This document shows, in pieces, positions 28,831 to 39,899 of a stretch of DNA of 64,000 nt. The DNA lies in the NCBI RefSeq assembly GCF_012843315.1, contig NZ_JABAEX010000005.1:1-64000 (forward strand). Reading direction: 5' to 3'. The DNA comes from Streptococcus sp. WB01_FAA12 (GTDB lineage: Bacteria; Bacillota; Bacilli; Lactobacillales; Streptococcaceae). Position 1 is the stretch's first letter. Each line of letters starts with the position of its first letter. Under the pieces are notes generated by a model. It worked only from the letters and a program-made list of their open reading frames with translations. It had not been told where the DNA came from and ran no database searches. A program made the translations under genes and the position numbers.

Positions 28831-30372
<1,542 letters not shown>

Positions 30373-30377
30373 GAAAC

Positions 30378-30412
30378 AAAAAAGAACTCCTGAATTTCAG
30401 GAGTTCTTTTTT
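30378..30412. terminator. Bidirectional terminator between guaB and recF
   Basis: AAAAAAGAACTCCTGA and TCAGGAGTTCTTTTTT flank a 3-base loop, with T-runs on both strands serving the two convergent genes. Confidence 0.9.
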
Positions 30413-30431
30413 GTTTACAAAGGTGTCAATT

Positions 30432-31523
30432 TTAATTTACAGATATTTTACCGTTTTGGATATTGAAAATACTAAGATTTTCTGGTAAGTTTTGCAAGTG
30501 GTCTAAACTTGTTGTTGTAATGAAGGTTTGGATAGATTGTGAAATAGTTTCTAGTAATTTTAGTTGTCGTGTGTTGTCAAGTTCGCTCATAACATCGTCA
30601 AGCAAGAGTATTGGAGACTCGTTAGTAATGCTTTCCATTAGTTCAATCTCTGCTAGTTTGATAGAAAGTACAAGACTACGATGTTGACCTTGACTTCCAA
30701 AACTAGCATCCATATCATTGATATAAAAAGAAATATCATCTCGATGAGGACCAACACCAGTATTCTTTTTAAATAAATCTCTTGATCTACTTTTCTCTAA
30801 AGCCATTTTAAAAGAATCCATTAAGACTTCTTCATTAGTGAAGTTGACAGTTGATTGATAAGATATTGACAACTCTTCTGATTGATTTGAAATTTCTAAG
30901 TGTTTTTTTTGACCAAATTTCTCTAAGTCTTTAATGAATTTTATCCGATGCTTTATGACGCGGCAACCATACTCTACTAACTGATCATCTAAGACCGACA
31001 AAAATGTTTCGTCAATCTTTTGACTGGATTTTAGGTAAGTATTTCTTTGCTTGAGTATATGGTTATAGTTTGACAGGTCTGACAAGTAGATTGGTTTAAT
31101 TTGTCCCAGTTCTATATCTATAAACTTTCGACGAACGGAGGGCGCTCCTTTAATTAACTGGAGATCTTCAGGTGCGAAGAGAACCACATTCATATGTCCG
31201 ATATAGTCTGAGAGGCGAGCTTGTTTTAAGTGATTGACTTTAGTCACACGTCCTTTTGGTGTTAAATCAATTTCTAGAGGGATAGAGCCTGTTTTTTTCT
31301 GTAGTAAGCCAGAAAGATGGAGTTGTTCTTCATCAAAATGAATGAGATTTTTATCTGTTCGAGTACGATGACTACGTGTTAAGGCCAAGAAATAGATTGC
31401 TTCTAGAATATTGGTCTTTCCTTGTGCATTTTGACCTAGAAAGACGTTTAATTTTGGATTAAAATCAATTTTCGTCTCTTTGTAGTTTCGAAAGGTTTTT
31501 ATTGTTAAATGTTGGAGCCACAT
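30432..31523 (-). CDS. recF: DNA replication and repair protein RecF
   Basis: RecF helps load RecA at single-strand gaps with RecO and RecR. The 363-residue SMC-like ATPase has Walker [10 protein letters not shown] (about residues 30-38), a signature region ([17 protein letters not shown]) and Walker [14 protein letters not shown]. In many bacteria recF-yaaA lies beside dnaN; here the pair is on the other replichore about 16 kb from oriC, as in other streptococci. The ATG follows the yaaA stop by two bases. Confidence 0.96.
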   Translation of the reverse strand: MWLQHLTIKTFRNYKETKIDFNPKLNVFLGQNAQGKTNILEAIYFLALTRSHRTRTDKNLIHFDEEQLHLSGLLQKKTGSIPLEIDLTPKGRVTKVNHLKQARLSDYIGHMNVVLFAPEDLQLIKGAPSVRRKFIDIELGQIKPIYLSDLSNYNHILKQRNTYLKSSQKIDETFLSVLDDQLVEYGCRVIKHRIKFIKDLEKFGQKKHLEISNQSEELSISYQSTVNFTNEEVLMDSFKMALEKSRSRDLFKKNTGVGPHRDDISFYINDMDASFGSQGQHRSLVLSIKLAEIELMESITNESPILLLDDVMSELDNTRQLKLLETISQSIQTFITTTSLDHLQNLPENLSIFNIQNGKISVN

Positions 31524-31525
31524 GA

Positions 31526-31894
31526 TTATCTTCCTGGAAAACGTGGAGCTTGTTTGGTTTTAGGTGATAAAGTAGTTTTTTGTTTTTCTTTCTTTACACC
31601 CTTATTCATCTCTTTGACAAGTTTAGCAATCCGCTCTTTTTCAATCTTATCTGCTTGGTATTCTTCTTGCTCTTTTAAACTTGGTTGTGTCAAGGTGATG
31701 TCAATCTTTAAATCAGGGATGTCAATTGTATCTCCAATACGGATTTTTTTCCCACGTCTACTTTCTAATTCACCATTAAAGTAAACTTGATGTTCCATTA
31801 AAAAGGATTTAATAGCACCACCGCTCTGTATAATTCCAAGCTCTTTTAGAAGGGCTTGGAGCGTAATAAATTCTTCAAATAATTTGTATTCCAT
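31526..31894 (-). CDS. yaaA: S4-domain protein YaaA
   Basis: The 122-residue protein has an S4 RNA-binding fold (about residues 12-60, with [19 protein letters not shown] in it) and a lysine-rich tail, longer than Bacillus YaaA. It is the usual partner of recF. The function is unproven; it may bind ribosomal RNA. Upstream, GGTATAATA on the minus strand is a likely -10. Confidence 0.85.
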   Translation of the reverse strand: MEYKLFEEFITLQALLKELGIIQSGGAIKSFLMEHQVYFNGELESRRGKKIRIGDTIDIPDLKIDITLTQPSLKEQEEYQADKIEKERIAKLVKEMNKGVKKEKQKTTLSPKTKQAPRFPGR

Positions 31895-31961
31895 AATTCA
31901 CCTCAATCTTTGGTATTATACCATATTTTCCCTGAAATATCTGAAGGAAAGTCAGTCAAAA

Positions 31962-31975
31962 TGAAAACGATTTTA
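31962..31975 (+). promoter_or_regulatory. cre-like sequence upstream of the M16 genes
   Basis: TGAAAACGATTTTA matches the catabolite-response element TGWAANCGNTNWCA at all but one position. It lies about 50 bases upstream of an extended -10 (TATAAT, 32022-32027). Binding by CcpA is a guess from the motif only. Confidence 0.35.
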
Positions 31976-32054
31976 CTTTTGAAAGCTATAAAGAGAACAA
32001 GAAAAATTTTGATTTTCGTGGTATAATAGAACTCTATATGTAAGGAGGTAAGGT

Positions 32055-33305
32055 ATGGAGTTGGTGCCTGGAATTTCAGCACATTTTGTTCAATCCAAAA
32101 AGTTTAAAACAAATAAAATTACTGTTCGTTTTACTGCTCCCTTATCTCTTGAGACAATAGCAGGACGCATGTTAAGTGCAAGTATGTTGGAAACTGCCAA
32201 TAAAGCTCACCCAACATCTCAAGCTTTTCGCAGATACTTGGCAAGTTTGTATGGAGCGGATATTTCCACAAGTGCTTATCGTAGGGGACAGGTACATATT
32301 CTTGACCTGACATTTACCTATGTGAGGGATGATTTTTTAAGTAAAAAGAATGTCTTGACTTCTCAAATTTTTGAACTGGTAAGACAGACTTTATTTGCCC
32401 CCTTAGCTCAAGATGGTGCTTTTGAGCCAGCCTTATTTGAAATTGAAAAAAAACAATTATTGGCTAGTTTAGCTACTGATATGGATGATTCATTTTATTT
32501 TGCTCATAAGGAGTTGGATAGCTTGTTCTTCCATGATGAGCGTCTTCAATTGAGATACAGTGATTTGCGAAAACGTATTTCAAATGAGTCTCCGGAAAGT
32601 AGCTACACTTGCTTTCAAGATGCTCTGAAAAATGATCGAATTGATTTCTTTTTCTTGGGCGATTTTAATGAAGTAGAAGTGAAGGAGTGGTTGAGGTCAT
32701 TCTCCTTTACTGGGCGTCAACTCCATGTCAAACCTCAGTACAAGCAACCATATTCAAATGTCCTTCGGGAAGGAATGGTTCGTAAGAATGTGGGCCAATC
32801 CGTTTTGGAATTGGCTTACCATTGTTCTACGAGCTATGGAGACAAGCATCATTTGGCCATGGTAGTAATGAATGGTCTGTTAGGTGGTTTTGCTCACTCT
32901 AAGCTTTTTACGAATGTTCGGGAAAATGCTGGTCTAGCCTACACTATCTCCAGTCAATTGGATTTATTTAGTGGTCAATTGAGGATGTATGCTGGCATTG
33001 ATCGAGAAAAGCGCAATCAAGCTAGAAAATTGATGAATCATCAATTACTTGAACTAAAAAAAGGTAATTTTACAGATTTGGAGATTGAACAGACCAGGGA
33101 GATGATTCGCAGAACTTTATTGCTTGCGCAAGATAGTCAGACCTCACTAATCGAGCGAGTTTACTTGAATAGTTTGTTAGGGAAATCTACCTCAGATTTT
33201 GACAATTGGATTGAAAAATTAAATCAAGTTGATAAAGAAACTATCTGCAAAGCAGCAAATAGTGTCCGGTTACAAGCGATATACTTTATGGAAGGAATAG
33301 AATGA
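32055..33305 (+). CDS. M16 peptidase-like protein without zinc site (YfmF-like)
   Basis: The 416-residue protein has the two-lobed M16 fold but the region that should hold HxxEH reads RMLSASMLETANKAH, so it is probably catalytically inactive. It overlaps by four bases the next gene, which has an intact site. Such pairs (YfmF/YfmH, AlbE/AlbF, mitochondrial processing peptidase) work as heterodimers with one active partner. The substrate is unknown. TAAGGAGGT gives a strong start. Confidence 0.85.
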   Translation: MELVPGISAHFVQSKKFKTNKITVRFTAPLSLETIAGRMLSASMLETANKAHPTSQAFRRYLASLYGADISTSAYRRGQVHILDLTFTYVRDDFLSKKNVLTSQIFELVRQTLFAPLAQDGAFEPALFEIEKKQLLASLATDMDDSFYFAHKELDSLFFHDERLQLRYSDLRKRISNESPESSYTCFQDALKNDRIDFFFLGDFNEVEVKEWLRSFSFTGRQLHVKPQYKQPYSNVLREGMVRKNVGQSVLELAYHCSTSYGDKHHLAMVVMNGLLGGFAHSKLFTNVRENAGLAYTISSQLDLFSGQLRMYAGIDREKRNQARKLMNHQLLELKKGNFTDLEIEQTREMIRRTLLLAQDSQTSLIERVYLNSLLGKSTSDFDNWIEKLNQVDKETICKAANSVRLQAIYFMEGIE

Positions 33306-34585
33306 CACCAGTTACCTTTGAAGAAAAATACTATCCTGCTGTAAAGGAGACGGTTTATCAGACTCGTCTATCAAATGGATTGACAGTTTCTCTCCTTCCT
33401 AAGAAACAATTTAATGAAGTTTATGGAGTTGTAACAGTTCGATTTGGATCAGTAGACACAAGTTTTACACTATCTAAAAAAGGTTTACAGTGTTATCCAG
33501 CTGGAATTGCACATTTTCTTGAACACAAACTGTTTGAGAGAGAAAATGCTGAAGATATTATGGAGTCTTTTACACGCTTGGGAGCTGATAGCAATGCTTT
33601 TACAAGTTTTACAAAGACGAGTTATTTGTTTTCAACAATAGATCATTTATCAGAAAATTTGGATTTGCTTGAAGAATTGGTAACAGTTGCTCATTTTACA
33701 GAAGAGTCAGTTGAGAGAGAGAGGGAAATTATCCAACAGGAACGTGAGATGTACCAAGACGATCCAGATTCGCGTCTGTTTTTTGCAACATTAGCAAATC
33801 TTTATCCCAATACTCCTCTGGCAGCGGATATTGTTGGAAGTGAAAAATCAATTAACAATATTCAGCTAAATGACTTAAAAAATAACTTTACAGCCTTTTA
33901 CAAACCTGTCAATATGTCTTTGTTTTTAGTTGGGAATTTTGATGTAGGTACGGTTGAGAAGTATTTTTCGCAAAAAAAACTTAGAAACTTGGAAGAAATG
34001 GTATTAAGGAAGGAGAAGCTTACTTTACAAGCTGTCAAAGAAACAGATAGCCTTCGGATGGAAGTTTCTTCACCAAAACTTGCTGTTGGAATTAGGGGAG
34101 TAGGTGAGGTGTCAGAAGAAGATTGCTACCGTTATAATATTTTGCTAAAATTATTGTTTACGATGCTGTTTGGTTGGACTTCTGAGCGATTTCAAAAGTT
34201 ATATGAGACAGGGAAGTTGGATGCCTCGCTGTCCTTAGAGGTAGAAGTGAATAGCCGCTTTCATTTTGTGATGTTGACGATGGAAACGAAAGAACCTGTT
34301 TCTTTGTCTCATCAATTTCGAAAGGCTATTCGCAACTTTACGAAAGATTCAGATCTTACAGAGGAACATCTCGATCTTGTTAAGAGTGAGATGTTTGGGG
34401 AATTTTTCAGTAGTATGAACTCCTTGGAGTTTATTGCGACACAGTATGAACCAGTCGACAGAGGAGAAACTATTTTTGATTTACCAAAAATTTTACAAGA
34501 AATTACTTTAGACGATGTTCTTGAAGCAGGTCATCGTTTGATAGATGATGGTGATCTAGTTGATTTTACAATCTTTCCAGCTTAA
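33302..34585 (+). CDS. M16 family zinc metallopeptidase (YfmH-like)
   Basis: The 427-residue protein has the inverted zinc motif HxxEH (AHFLEHKLFE, about residues 70-79), and a downstream glutamate-rich segment (EREIIQQEREM, about 140-150) that supplies the third ligand. It is presumably the catalytic partner of the preceding protein. No signal peptide is seen, so it is likely cytoplasmic. In Bacillus, related pairs process secreted or peptide precursors. It precedes the RodZ-like gene, a conserved order. Confidence 0.88.
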   Translation: MTPVTFEEKYYPAVKETVYQTRLSNGLTVSLLPKKQFNEVYGVVTVRFGSVDTSFTLSKKGLQCYPAGIAHFLEHKLFERENAEDIMESFTRLGADSNAFTSFTKTSYLFSTIDHLSENLDLLEELVTVAHFTEESVEREREIIQQEREMYQDDPDSRLFFATLANLYPNTPLAADIVGSEKSINNIQLNDLKNNFTAFYKPVNMSLFLVGNFDVGTVEKYFSQKKLRNLEEMVLRKEKLTLQAVKETDSLRMEVSSPKLAVGIRGVGEVSEEDCYRYNILLKLLFTMLFGWTSERFQKLYETGKLDASLSLEVEVNSRFHFVMLTMETKEPVSLSHQFRKAIRNFTKDSDLTEEHLDLVKSEMFGEFFSSMNSLEFIATQYEPVDRGETIFDLPKILQEITLDDVLEAGHRLIDDGDLVDFTIFPA

Positions 34586-34621
34586 AAGATTAAGTAACCC
34601 TAGAAAGAAGGAATGCTAAGT

Positions 34622-35443
34622 ATGAGAAAAAAAACAATTGGTGAGGTGCTTCGTTTAGCCAGAATAAATCAGGGATTGAGTATAGAAGAACTGCAGGCAA
34701 AAACGGATATTCAGATGAATTTATTAGAGGCTATGGAGGCTGATGATTTTGATCAACTTCCTAGTACCTTCTATGCTCGTTCTTTTTTAAGAAAATATGC
34801 TTGGGCGGTTGAATTGGATGAACGAATTATTTTGGATGCCTATGATTCAGGTAGTATGATCACTTATGAAGAGGTAGATGTCGACGAAGAAGACTTGTCT
34901 GGTCGCAGACGATCAAATAAGAAAAAAACGTCTTATCTCCCCTTGTTTTATTTCGTTCTATTTGCTTTGTCAATTTTAATTTTTGTCACTTACTATGTTT
35001 GGAACTACATCCAAACTCAGCCAAGTCTTTCTTCAGCTAATTATAGTGTTGTTAGCTCGACTAGTTCAACAACCTCATCTAGTTCATCTTCTAGTAGTCA
35101 GACATCTAGCTCGTCTTCTACTACGGAATCAACTATTACAGTGTCAGGCGAAGGAAACCGCATTGAAGCTCGGTATAAAACGAGTAAGGAAACCGCTACT
35201 GTTCAACTGGCAGTATCAGATGCAACTAGTTGGGTAAGTGTTTCAGGAAGTGAGCTGGAGGGTGGTGTGACACTATCCGCAGACAATAAGAATGCAAAAA
35301 CAACAGTTTCAACTAAGAATCCCGTTACCATTACTTTAGGTGTAGTGAAGGGAGTTACTGTGACTGTGGACAATCAAATGATTGATACTTCCAAGCTGAC
35401 AACTCAGACTGGAACTGTAACACTTACATTTACTACAGATTAA
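34622..35443 (+). CDS. rodZ: RodZ-like helix-turn-helix membrane protein
   Basis: The 273-residue protein has an N-terminal Cro/C1-type helix-turn-helix (about residues 5-65), a charged stretch, one membrane span (about 104-124), a very serine/threonine-rich linker, and a C-terminal DUF4115-type beta domain. This is the RodZ architecture, linked to cell elongation; mreC and mreD lie in the same gene run. The ATG at 34622 is chosen because AAGGA is eight bases before it, while the ATG three codons earlier touches the ribosome site. Confidence 0.85.
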   Translation: MRKKTIGEVLRLARINQGLSIEELQAKTDIQMNLLEAMEADDFDQLPSTFYARSFLRKYAWAVELDERIILDAYDSGSMITYEEVDVDEEDLSGRRRSNKKKTSYLPLFYFVLFALSILIFVTYYVWNYIQTQPSLSSANYSVVSSTSSTTSSSSSSSSQTSSSSSTTESTITVSGEGNRIEARYKTSKETATVQLAVSDATSWVSVSGSELEGGVTLSADNKNAKTTVSTKNPVTITLGVVKGVTVTVDNQMIDTSKLTTQTGTVTLTFTTD

Positions 35444-35453
35444 GGAAAAATCA

Positions 35454-35999
35454 ATGAAAAAAGAACAAATTCCTAATGTATTAACTATTGGTAGAATTCT
35501 CTTTATACCTCTCTTTATTCTTATTTTGACTTTGGGCCATTCACAAGGCAGTCATTTGCTGGCAGCGATCATCTTTGCAGTTGCTAGTATAACGGATTAT
35601 CTTGATGGTTATCTTGCTCGTAAATGGAATGTGGTCAGCAATTTTGGAAAGTTTGCTGATCCGATGGCCGATAAGCTATTGGTTATGTCAGCTTTTATCA
35701 TGTTGATTGAGTTAGGTATGGCTCCAGCTTGGGTTGTTGCTATTATCATCTGTCGTGAACTTGCGGTGACAGGCTTGCGTTTGTTGCTTGTTGAGACGGG
35801 AGGGACAGTTCTAGCAGCAGCGATGCCAGGGAAAATCAAGACCTTTAGTCAGATGTTTGCCATTATCTTTTTGCTCTTACATTGGAATTTAATTGGTCAG
35901 CTGTTGCTTTATATAGCTTTGTTTTTCACTATCTACTCTGGCTATGATTATTTCAAGGGTAGCGCTCATGTATTCAAAGGGACATTTGGTTCGAAATGA
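35454..35999 (+). CDS. pgsA: CDP-diacylglycerol-glycerol-3-phosphate 3-phosphatidyltransferase
   Basis: PgsA makes phosphatidylglycerol phosphate, committing to phosphatidylglycerol. The 181-residue membrane enzyme carries the CDP-alcohol phosphotransferase motif D-x2-DG-x2-AR-x8-G-x3-D-x3-D (DYLDGYLAR... FGKFADPMADK). It has four or five membrane spans. It follows the RodZ gene by ten bases and overlaps ecfA1 by four, so it is within one operon. Confidence 0.95.
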   Translation: MKKEQIPNVLTIGRILFIPLFILILTLGHSQGSHLLAAIIFAVASITDYLDGYLARKWNVVSNFGKFADPMADKLLVMSAFIMLIELGMAPAWVVAIIICRELAVTGLRLLLVETGGTVLAAAMPGKIKTFSQMFAIIFLLLHWNLIGQLLLYIALFFTIYSGYDYFKGSAHVFKGTFGSK

Positions 36000-36823
36000 A
36001 ATCGATTATTGAAGTAAAAGATCTGTCTTTTCGTTACAAGGAAGATCAGGATCATTATGATGTTAATAATGTCTCGTTTCACGTGAAACGGGGAGAATGG
36101 CTTTCGATTGTAGGTCATAATGGGAGTGGAAAATCGACAACTATCCGTTTGATTGATGGCTTGCTCGAAGCAGAGTCTGGAGAAATCTGGATAGATGGGC
36201 AATTGCTGTCCTCTGAGAATGTTTGGGACTTGCGTCGACAAATTGGTATGGTTTTTCAAAATCCAGATAACCAGTTTGTGGGCGCAACTGTTGAAGATGA
36301 TGTTGCCTTTGGTTTAGAAAATCAGGGACTTCCTCGTGAAGAAATGAAAAAGAGAGTGGCTGAATCTTTGGAGTTGGTAGGTATGCTGGACTTTAAGAAG
36401 AGAGAACCAGCTCGTTTGTCTGGTGGACAAAAACAACGTGTGGCTATTGCAGGGGTTGTTGCCTTGAGACCAGCTATTTTAATTTTGGACGAGGCTACAA
36501 GTATGTTGGACCCCGAGGGACGAAGAGAACTGATTCAGACAGTTCAAGAGATTCGAAAAGACCACCAGATGACAGTCGTTTCCATTACACATGACTTAGA
36601 GGAAGTTGCGATGAGTGACCGTGTCTTGATCATGAAAAAAGGCCAAGTGGAGTCAACCAGCAGCCCAAGAGAACTTTTTTCTCGGGATGACCTTGACCAT
36701 ATAGGGTTAGATGAGCCTTTTACGAATCAATTGAGAGAATCTTTGAGAGAGACTGGCTATCAGTTGCCGGATGGCTATTTGACAGAAGGAGAGCTAGAGG
36801 ATAAGTTATGGGAATTACTCTAG
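35996..36823 (+). CDS. ecfA1: ECF transporter ATPase EcfA1
   Basis: EcfA1 is one of two ATPases of the energy-coupling factor module shared by several vitamin and cofactor S-components. The 275-residue protein has GHNGSGKST (Walker A, about residues 40-48), [13 protein letters not shown] (signature) and [11 protein letters not shown] (Walker B). It overlaps pgsA by four bases and ecfA2 by 16. No S-component gene is nearby, as expected for the shared group II module. A perfect parS is embedded near its start. Confidence 0.95.
   Translation: MKSIIEVKDLSFRYKEDQDHYDVNNVSFHVKRGEWLSIVGHNGSGKSTTIRLIDGLLEAESGEIWIDGQLLSSENVWDLRRQIGMVFQNPDNQFVGATVEDDVAFGLENQGLPREEMKKRVAESLELVGMLDFKKREPARLSGGQKQRVAIAGVVALRPAILILDEATSMLDPEGRRELIQTVQEIRKDHQMTVVSITHDLEEVAMSDRVLIMKKGQVESTSSPRELFSRDDLDHIGLDEPFTNQLRESLRETGYQLPDGYLTEGELEDKLWELL
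36076..36089. other. parS site (ParB binding) inside ecfA1
   Basis: GTTTCACGTGAAAC, extended by C and G to a 16-bp perfect palindrome. It encodes part of VSFHVKRGE, so the protein tolerates the site. It is about 21.6 kb from oriC. Confidence 0.85.
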
Positions 36824-37647
36824 AAAATGTGAGCTTTACCTATCAAGAGGGAAGTCCCCTATCTTCATCAGCCTTGGCTGATGTTTCCTTGACGATTGAG
36901 GATGGCTCCTATACAGCTTTGATAGGACATACAGGTAGTGGAAAATCGACGATTTTACAGCTTTTAAATGGCCTATTGGTACCAAGTAAGGGTTCTGTTC
37001 GAGTTTTTGACACTGTCATTACCCCTACATCAACCAATAAAGAAATTCGTCAGATTCGAAAGCAGATTGGTCTAGTGTTTCAATTTGCTGAAAATCAGAT
37101 TTTCGAAGAGACTGTTTTGAAAGATGTTGCATTTGGACCGCAAAATTTTGGAGTTTCTGAGGAAGAGGCCAAGAAGATTGCGCGTGAAAAGTTAACCTTG
37201 GTGGGCATCAATGAGTCACTCTTTGAGCGCAGTCCTTTTGAACTTTCTGGTGGCCAAATGAGACGTGTGGCTATAGCAGGTATGCTAGCCATGGAGCCAA
37301 CTGTCTTGGTTTTGGATGAGCCAACAGCAGGGCTAGATCCTCTGGGCAGAAAAGAATTGATGGCCTTGTTTAAAAAACTCCACCTTTCTGGAATGACAAT
37401 CGTTCTGGTAACGCATTTGATGGATGACGTAGCTGAGTATGCTGATCAGGTCTACGTTATGGAAAAGGGGCGTTTAGTCAAAAGTGGCAAACCGAGTGAA
37501 GTTTTTCAAGATGTAGCCTTTATGGAAAATGTGCAGTTAGGTGTGCCTAAAATCACAGCCTTTTGTAAACGTTTGGCAGATAGGGGTGTAACTTTTAAAA
37601 AACTGCCAATCAGAATAGAGGAGTTTAAGGAGTCGCTAAATGGATAG
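36808..37647 (+). CDS. ecfA2: ECF transporter ATPase EcfA2
   Basis: The second ATPase of the ECF module. The 279-residue protein has GHTGSGKST (about residues 40-48), [13 protein letters not shown] and [11 protein letters not shown]. It heterodimerises with EcfA1 and docks on EcfT. Its start lies 16 bases inside ecfA1 and its end overlaps ecfT by eight, so the three are made together. Confidence 0.95.
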   Translation: MGITLENVSFTYQEGSPLSSSALADVSLTIEDGSYTALIGHTGSGKSTILQLLNGLLVPSKGSVRVFDTVITPTSTNKEIRQIRKQIGLVFQFAENQIFEETVLKDVAFGPQNFGVSEEEAKKIAREKLTLVGINESLFERSPFELSGGQMRRVAIAGMLAMEPTVLVLDEPTAGLDPLGRKELMALFKKLHLSGMTIVLVTHLMDDVAEYADQVYVMEKGRLVKSGKPSEVFQDVAFMENVQLGVPKITAFCKRLADRGVTFKKLPIRIEEFKESLNG

Positions 37648-38434
37648 TATGATTTTAGGGCGTTATATACCAGGGGATTCCATCATTCATCGCTTGGATC
37701 CCCGTAGCAAATTGCTCGCCATGATCCTGCTGATTTTGATTGTATTTTGGGCTAATAATCCCCTCGCTAATCTCATTCTTTTTGTAGCGACAGGTATATT
37801 TATCGCTTTGTCGGGCGTTTCCCTCTCATTTTTCGTTCAGGGATTAAAGTCCATGTTCTTCTTGATTGCTTTTACGACTCTTTTTCAGCTCTTTTTCATT
37901 TCAAGTGGAAATGTCTTATTTGAGTTTTCTTTTATAAAAATAACGGATTATGCTTTGCAACAAGCAGGAATCATTTTCTGTCGTTTTGTGTTGATTATTT
38001 TCTTTTCAACTTTGCTAACGTTAACGACCATGCCTTTGAGTCTGGCAGCTGCAGTTGAAGCTCTTTTAGCGCCTCTGAAACGCGTGAAAGTTCCCGTTCA
38101 TGAAATTGGTCTCATGTTATCAATGAGTTTGCGTTTTGTTCCAACCTTGATGGATGACACAACGAGAATTATGAATGCTCAAAAGGCCCGTGGAGTTGAC
38201 TTTGGTGAGGGAAGCATCGTTCAAAAAGTAAAGGCTATGATTCCGATTTTAATTCCTCTTTTTGCGACGAGCTTAAAGCGTGCAGATTCATTGGCAATTG
38301 CCATGGAAGCGCGTGGTTATCAGGGAGGAAAGGGCAGAAGCCAGTATAGACAGTTGAGATGGAGTCAAAAGGATACACTGGCGATTCTTGTGATTCTGGT
38401 GCTGGGATGTCTCTTATTTTTCTTAAAATCTTAG
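37640..38434 (+). CDS. ecfT: ECF transporter transmembrane subunit EcfT
   Basis: EcfT links the ATPases to exchangeable substrate-binding S-components. The 264-residue protein has about five to six membrane spans and the two cytoplasmic coupling motifs of the A-R-G type ([10 protein letters not shown] and [10 protein letters not shown]). The ecfA1-ecfA2-ecfT order is standard in Firmicutes. Confidence 0.95.
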   Translation: MDSMILGRYIPGDSIIHRLDPRSKLLAMILLILIVFWANNPLANLILFVATGIFIALSGVSLSFFVQGLKSMFFLIAFTTLFQLFFISSGNVLFEFSFIKITDYALQQAGIIFCRFVLIIFFSTLLTLTTMPLSLAAAVEALLAPLKRVKVPVHEIGLMLSMSLRFVPTLMDDTTRIMNAQKARGVDFGEGSIVQKVKAMIPILIPLFATSLKRADSLAIAMEARGYQGGKGRSQYRQLRWSQKDTLAILVILVLGCLLFFLKS

Positions 38435-38493
38435 TGGATTTGTAAGATTGATAAAAAATCACAGTAGTAGATCTTTAGTAAAAAGGTAGGAAT

Positions 38494-39309
38494 ATGAACC
38501 GTTTTAAAAAATCAAAATATCTAATCATCGTTTTTGTCACAGTTCTGGCAGTTTCTGTACTATTAGTGACAACCTATTCAAGTGCTATTGTGACAAAACT
38601 AGGAGATGGGATTTCCTTAGTAGATAGAATTGTTCAAAAACCCTTTCAGTGGTTTGATGCTTTCAAATCGGATTTGGGACATTTGACGCAGACGTACAAT
38701 GAAAACGAAAGTCTAAAAAAACAACTCTATCAATTAGAGGTGGAGTCTAATCAATCAGAACGTTTAAAAACAGAAAATGAACAACTACGTCAGTTGCTAG
38801 AGATGAAGTCAAAATTACAGGCTACAAAAACCTTAGCAGCAGATGTGATTATGCGTGCTCCAGTATCTTGGAAGCAAGAGTTAACAATTGATACGGGAAG
38901 TTCAAAAGGAGTTTCTGAAAACATGTTGGCCATTGCAAACGGTGGCTTGGTTGGTAGTGTTTCAAAAGTAGAGGAGCATTCAACAACGGTCAACTTATTG
39001 ACAAACACTGAAAATTCCGACAAAATTTCTGTTAAAATCCTGCATGGTTCTACTGAAATATACGGAATCATCGTTGGTTATGACAAGGAAACTGAACTGC
39101 TTAAAATCAGTCAATTAAATAGTAATAGTGACATCAGTGCTGGAGATAAGGTGACTACAGGGGGGCTAGGAAACTTTAATGTCAAAGATATTCCTGTTGG
39201 AGAGATTGTTGGTACAACGCACAGCAGTGACTATCTAACACGAGAGGTAACTGTAAAGTTAAGTGCTGATATCAAAGATCTTCATGTGGTAGAGTTAGTG
39301 GGGAATTAG
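38494..39309 (+). CDS. mreC: Rod shape-determining protein MreC
   Basis: MreC is a membrane-anchored scaffold of peripheral (elongation) peptidoglycan synthesis. The 271-residue protein has one N-terminal membrane span (about residues 8-28), a coiled coil (about 65-100) and the beta-barrel domain. AGGTAGGAAT precedes the ATG. mreD follows after two bases. There is no mreB, normal for ovoid cocci. Confidence 0.95.
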   Translation: MNRFKKSKYLIIVFVTVLAVSVLLVTTYSSAIVTKLGDGISLVDRIVQKPFQWFDAFKSDLGHLTQTYNENESLKKQLYQLEVESNQSERLKTENEQLRQLLEMKSKLQATKTLAADVIMRAPVSWKQELTIDTGSSKGVSENMLAIANGGLVGSVSKVEEHSTTVNLLTNTENSDKISVKILHGSTEIYGIIVGYDKETELLKISQLNSNSDISAGDKVTTGGLGNFNVKDIPVGEIVGTTHSSDYLTREVTVKLSADIKDLHVVELVGN

Positions 39310-39311
39310 CA

Positions 39312-39806
39312 ATGAGACTGTTTAAACAAGTTGGTATATTCTTTTTACTCCCTTTTGTCGTGCTAATTGATGCTCATATTAGTCAATTGGTGGGATCCTT
39401 CTTCCCCCACTTTCATTTAGCCAGTCATTTTCTATTTTTGTTTCTCTTATTTGAGACAATCGAAGTATCGGAATATCTCTACCTAGCCTATTGTTTTATA
39501 GTGGGCTTGGTTTATGATATTTATTTTTTCCACTTGATTGGAATTGCCACGCTTTTGTTTATCTTGATAGGTGCTTCGCTCCACAAGTTTAACAGCGTGA
39601 TTTTGACAAATCGTTGGACAAGGATGTTGACCATTATTGTGATCAGTTTTCTGTTTGATATGGGGAGTTATCTTCTAGCTCTTGCTGTGGGATTGACTGT
39701 AGATTCTATGCCGGTTTTCATTGTCTATAGCCTTGTCCCTTCAATGATTCTGAACTTCTTATGGATGGCGATTTTCCAATACATTTTTGAAAAATATTAT
39801 CTATGA
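39312..39806 (+). CDS. mreD: Rod shape-determining protein MreD
   Basis: A 164-residue membrane protein with five or so predicted spans, matching MreD in length and position directly after mreC. It works with MreC in peripheral wall growth. Sequence conservation is low in this family, so position carries much of the call. Confidence 0.9.
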   Translation: MRLFKQVGIFFLLPFVVLIDAHISQLVGSFFPHFHLASHFLFLFLLFETIEVSEYLYLAYCFIVGLVYDIYFFHLIGIATLLFILIGASLHKFNSVILTNRWTRMLTIIVISFLFDMGSYLLALAVGLTVDSMPVFIVYSLVPSMILNFLWMAIFQYIFEKYYL

Positions 39807-39820
39807 GAAAGAAATATAAA

Positions 39821-39864
39821 TGTAACAAAGGCGTAATATTTATTATGTCTTTTTTTGGTATACT
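39821..39864 (+). promoter_or_regulatory. WalR (VicR)-type box and promoter of pcsB
   Basis: TGTAAC-AAAGG-CGTAAT (39821-39837) fits the WalR direct repeat TGTNA-N-N5-TGTNA-N except for its second first base. TATACT (39859-39864) is the -10. pcsB is a WalRK regulon member and the reason WalR is essential in pneumococcus. Confidence 0.7.
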
Positions 39865-39899
39865 AGTAATGTCTCAAATAGAAGGAGTATCGACAGAAT

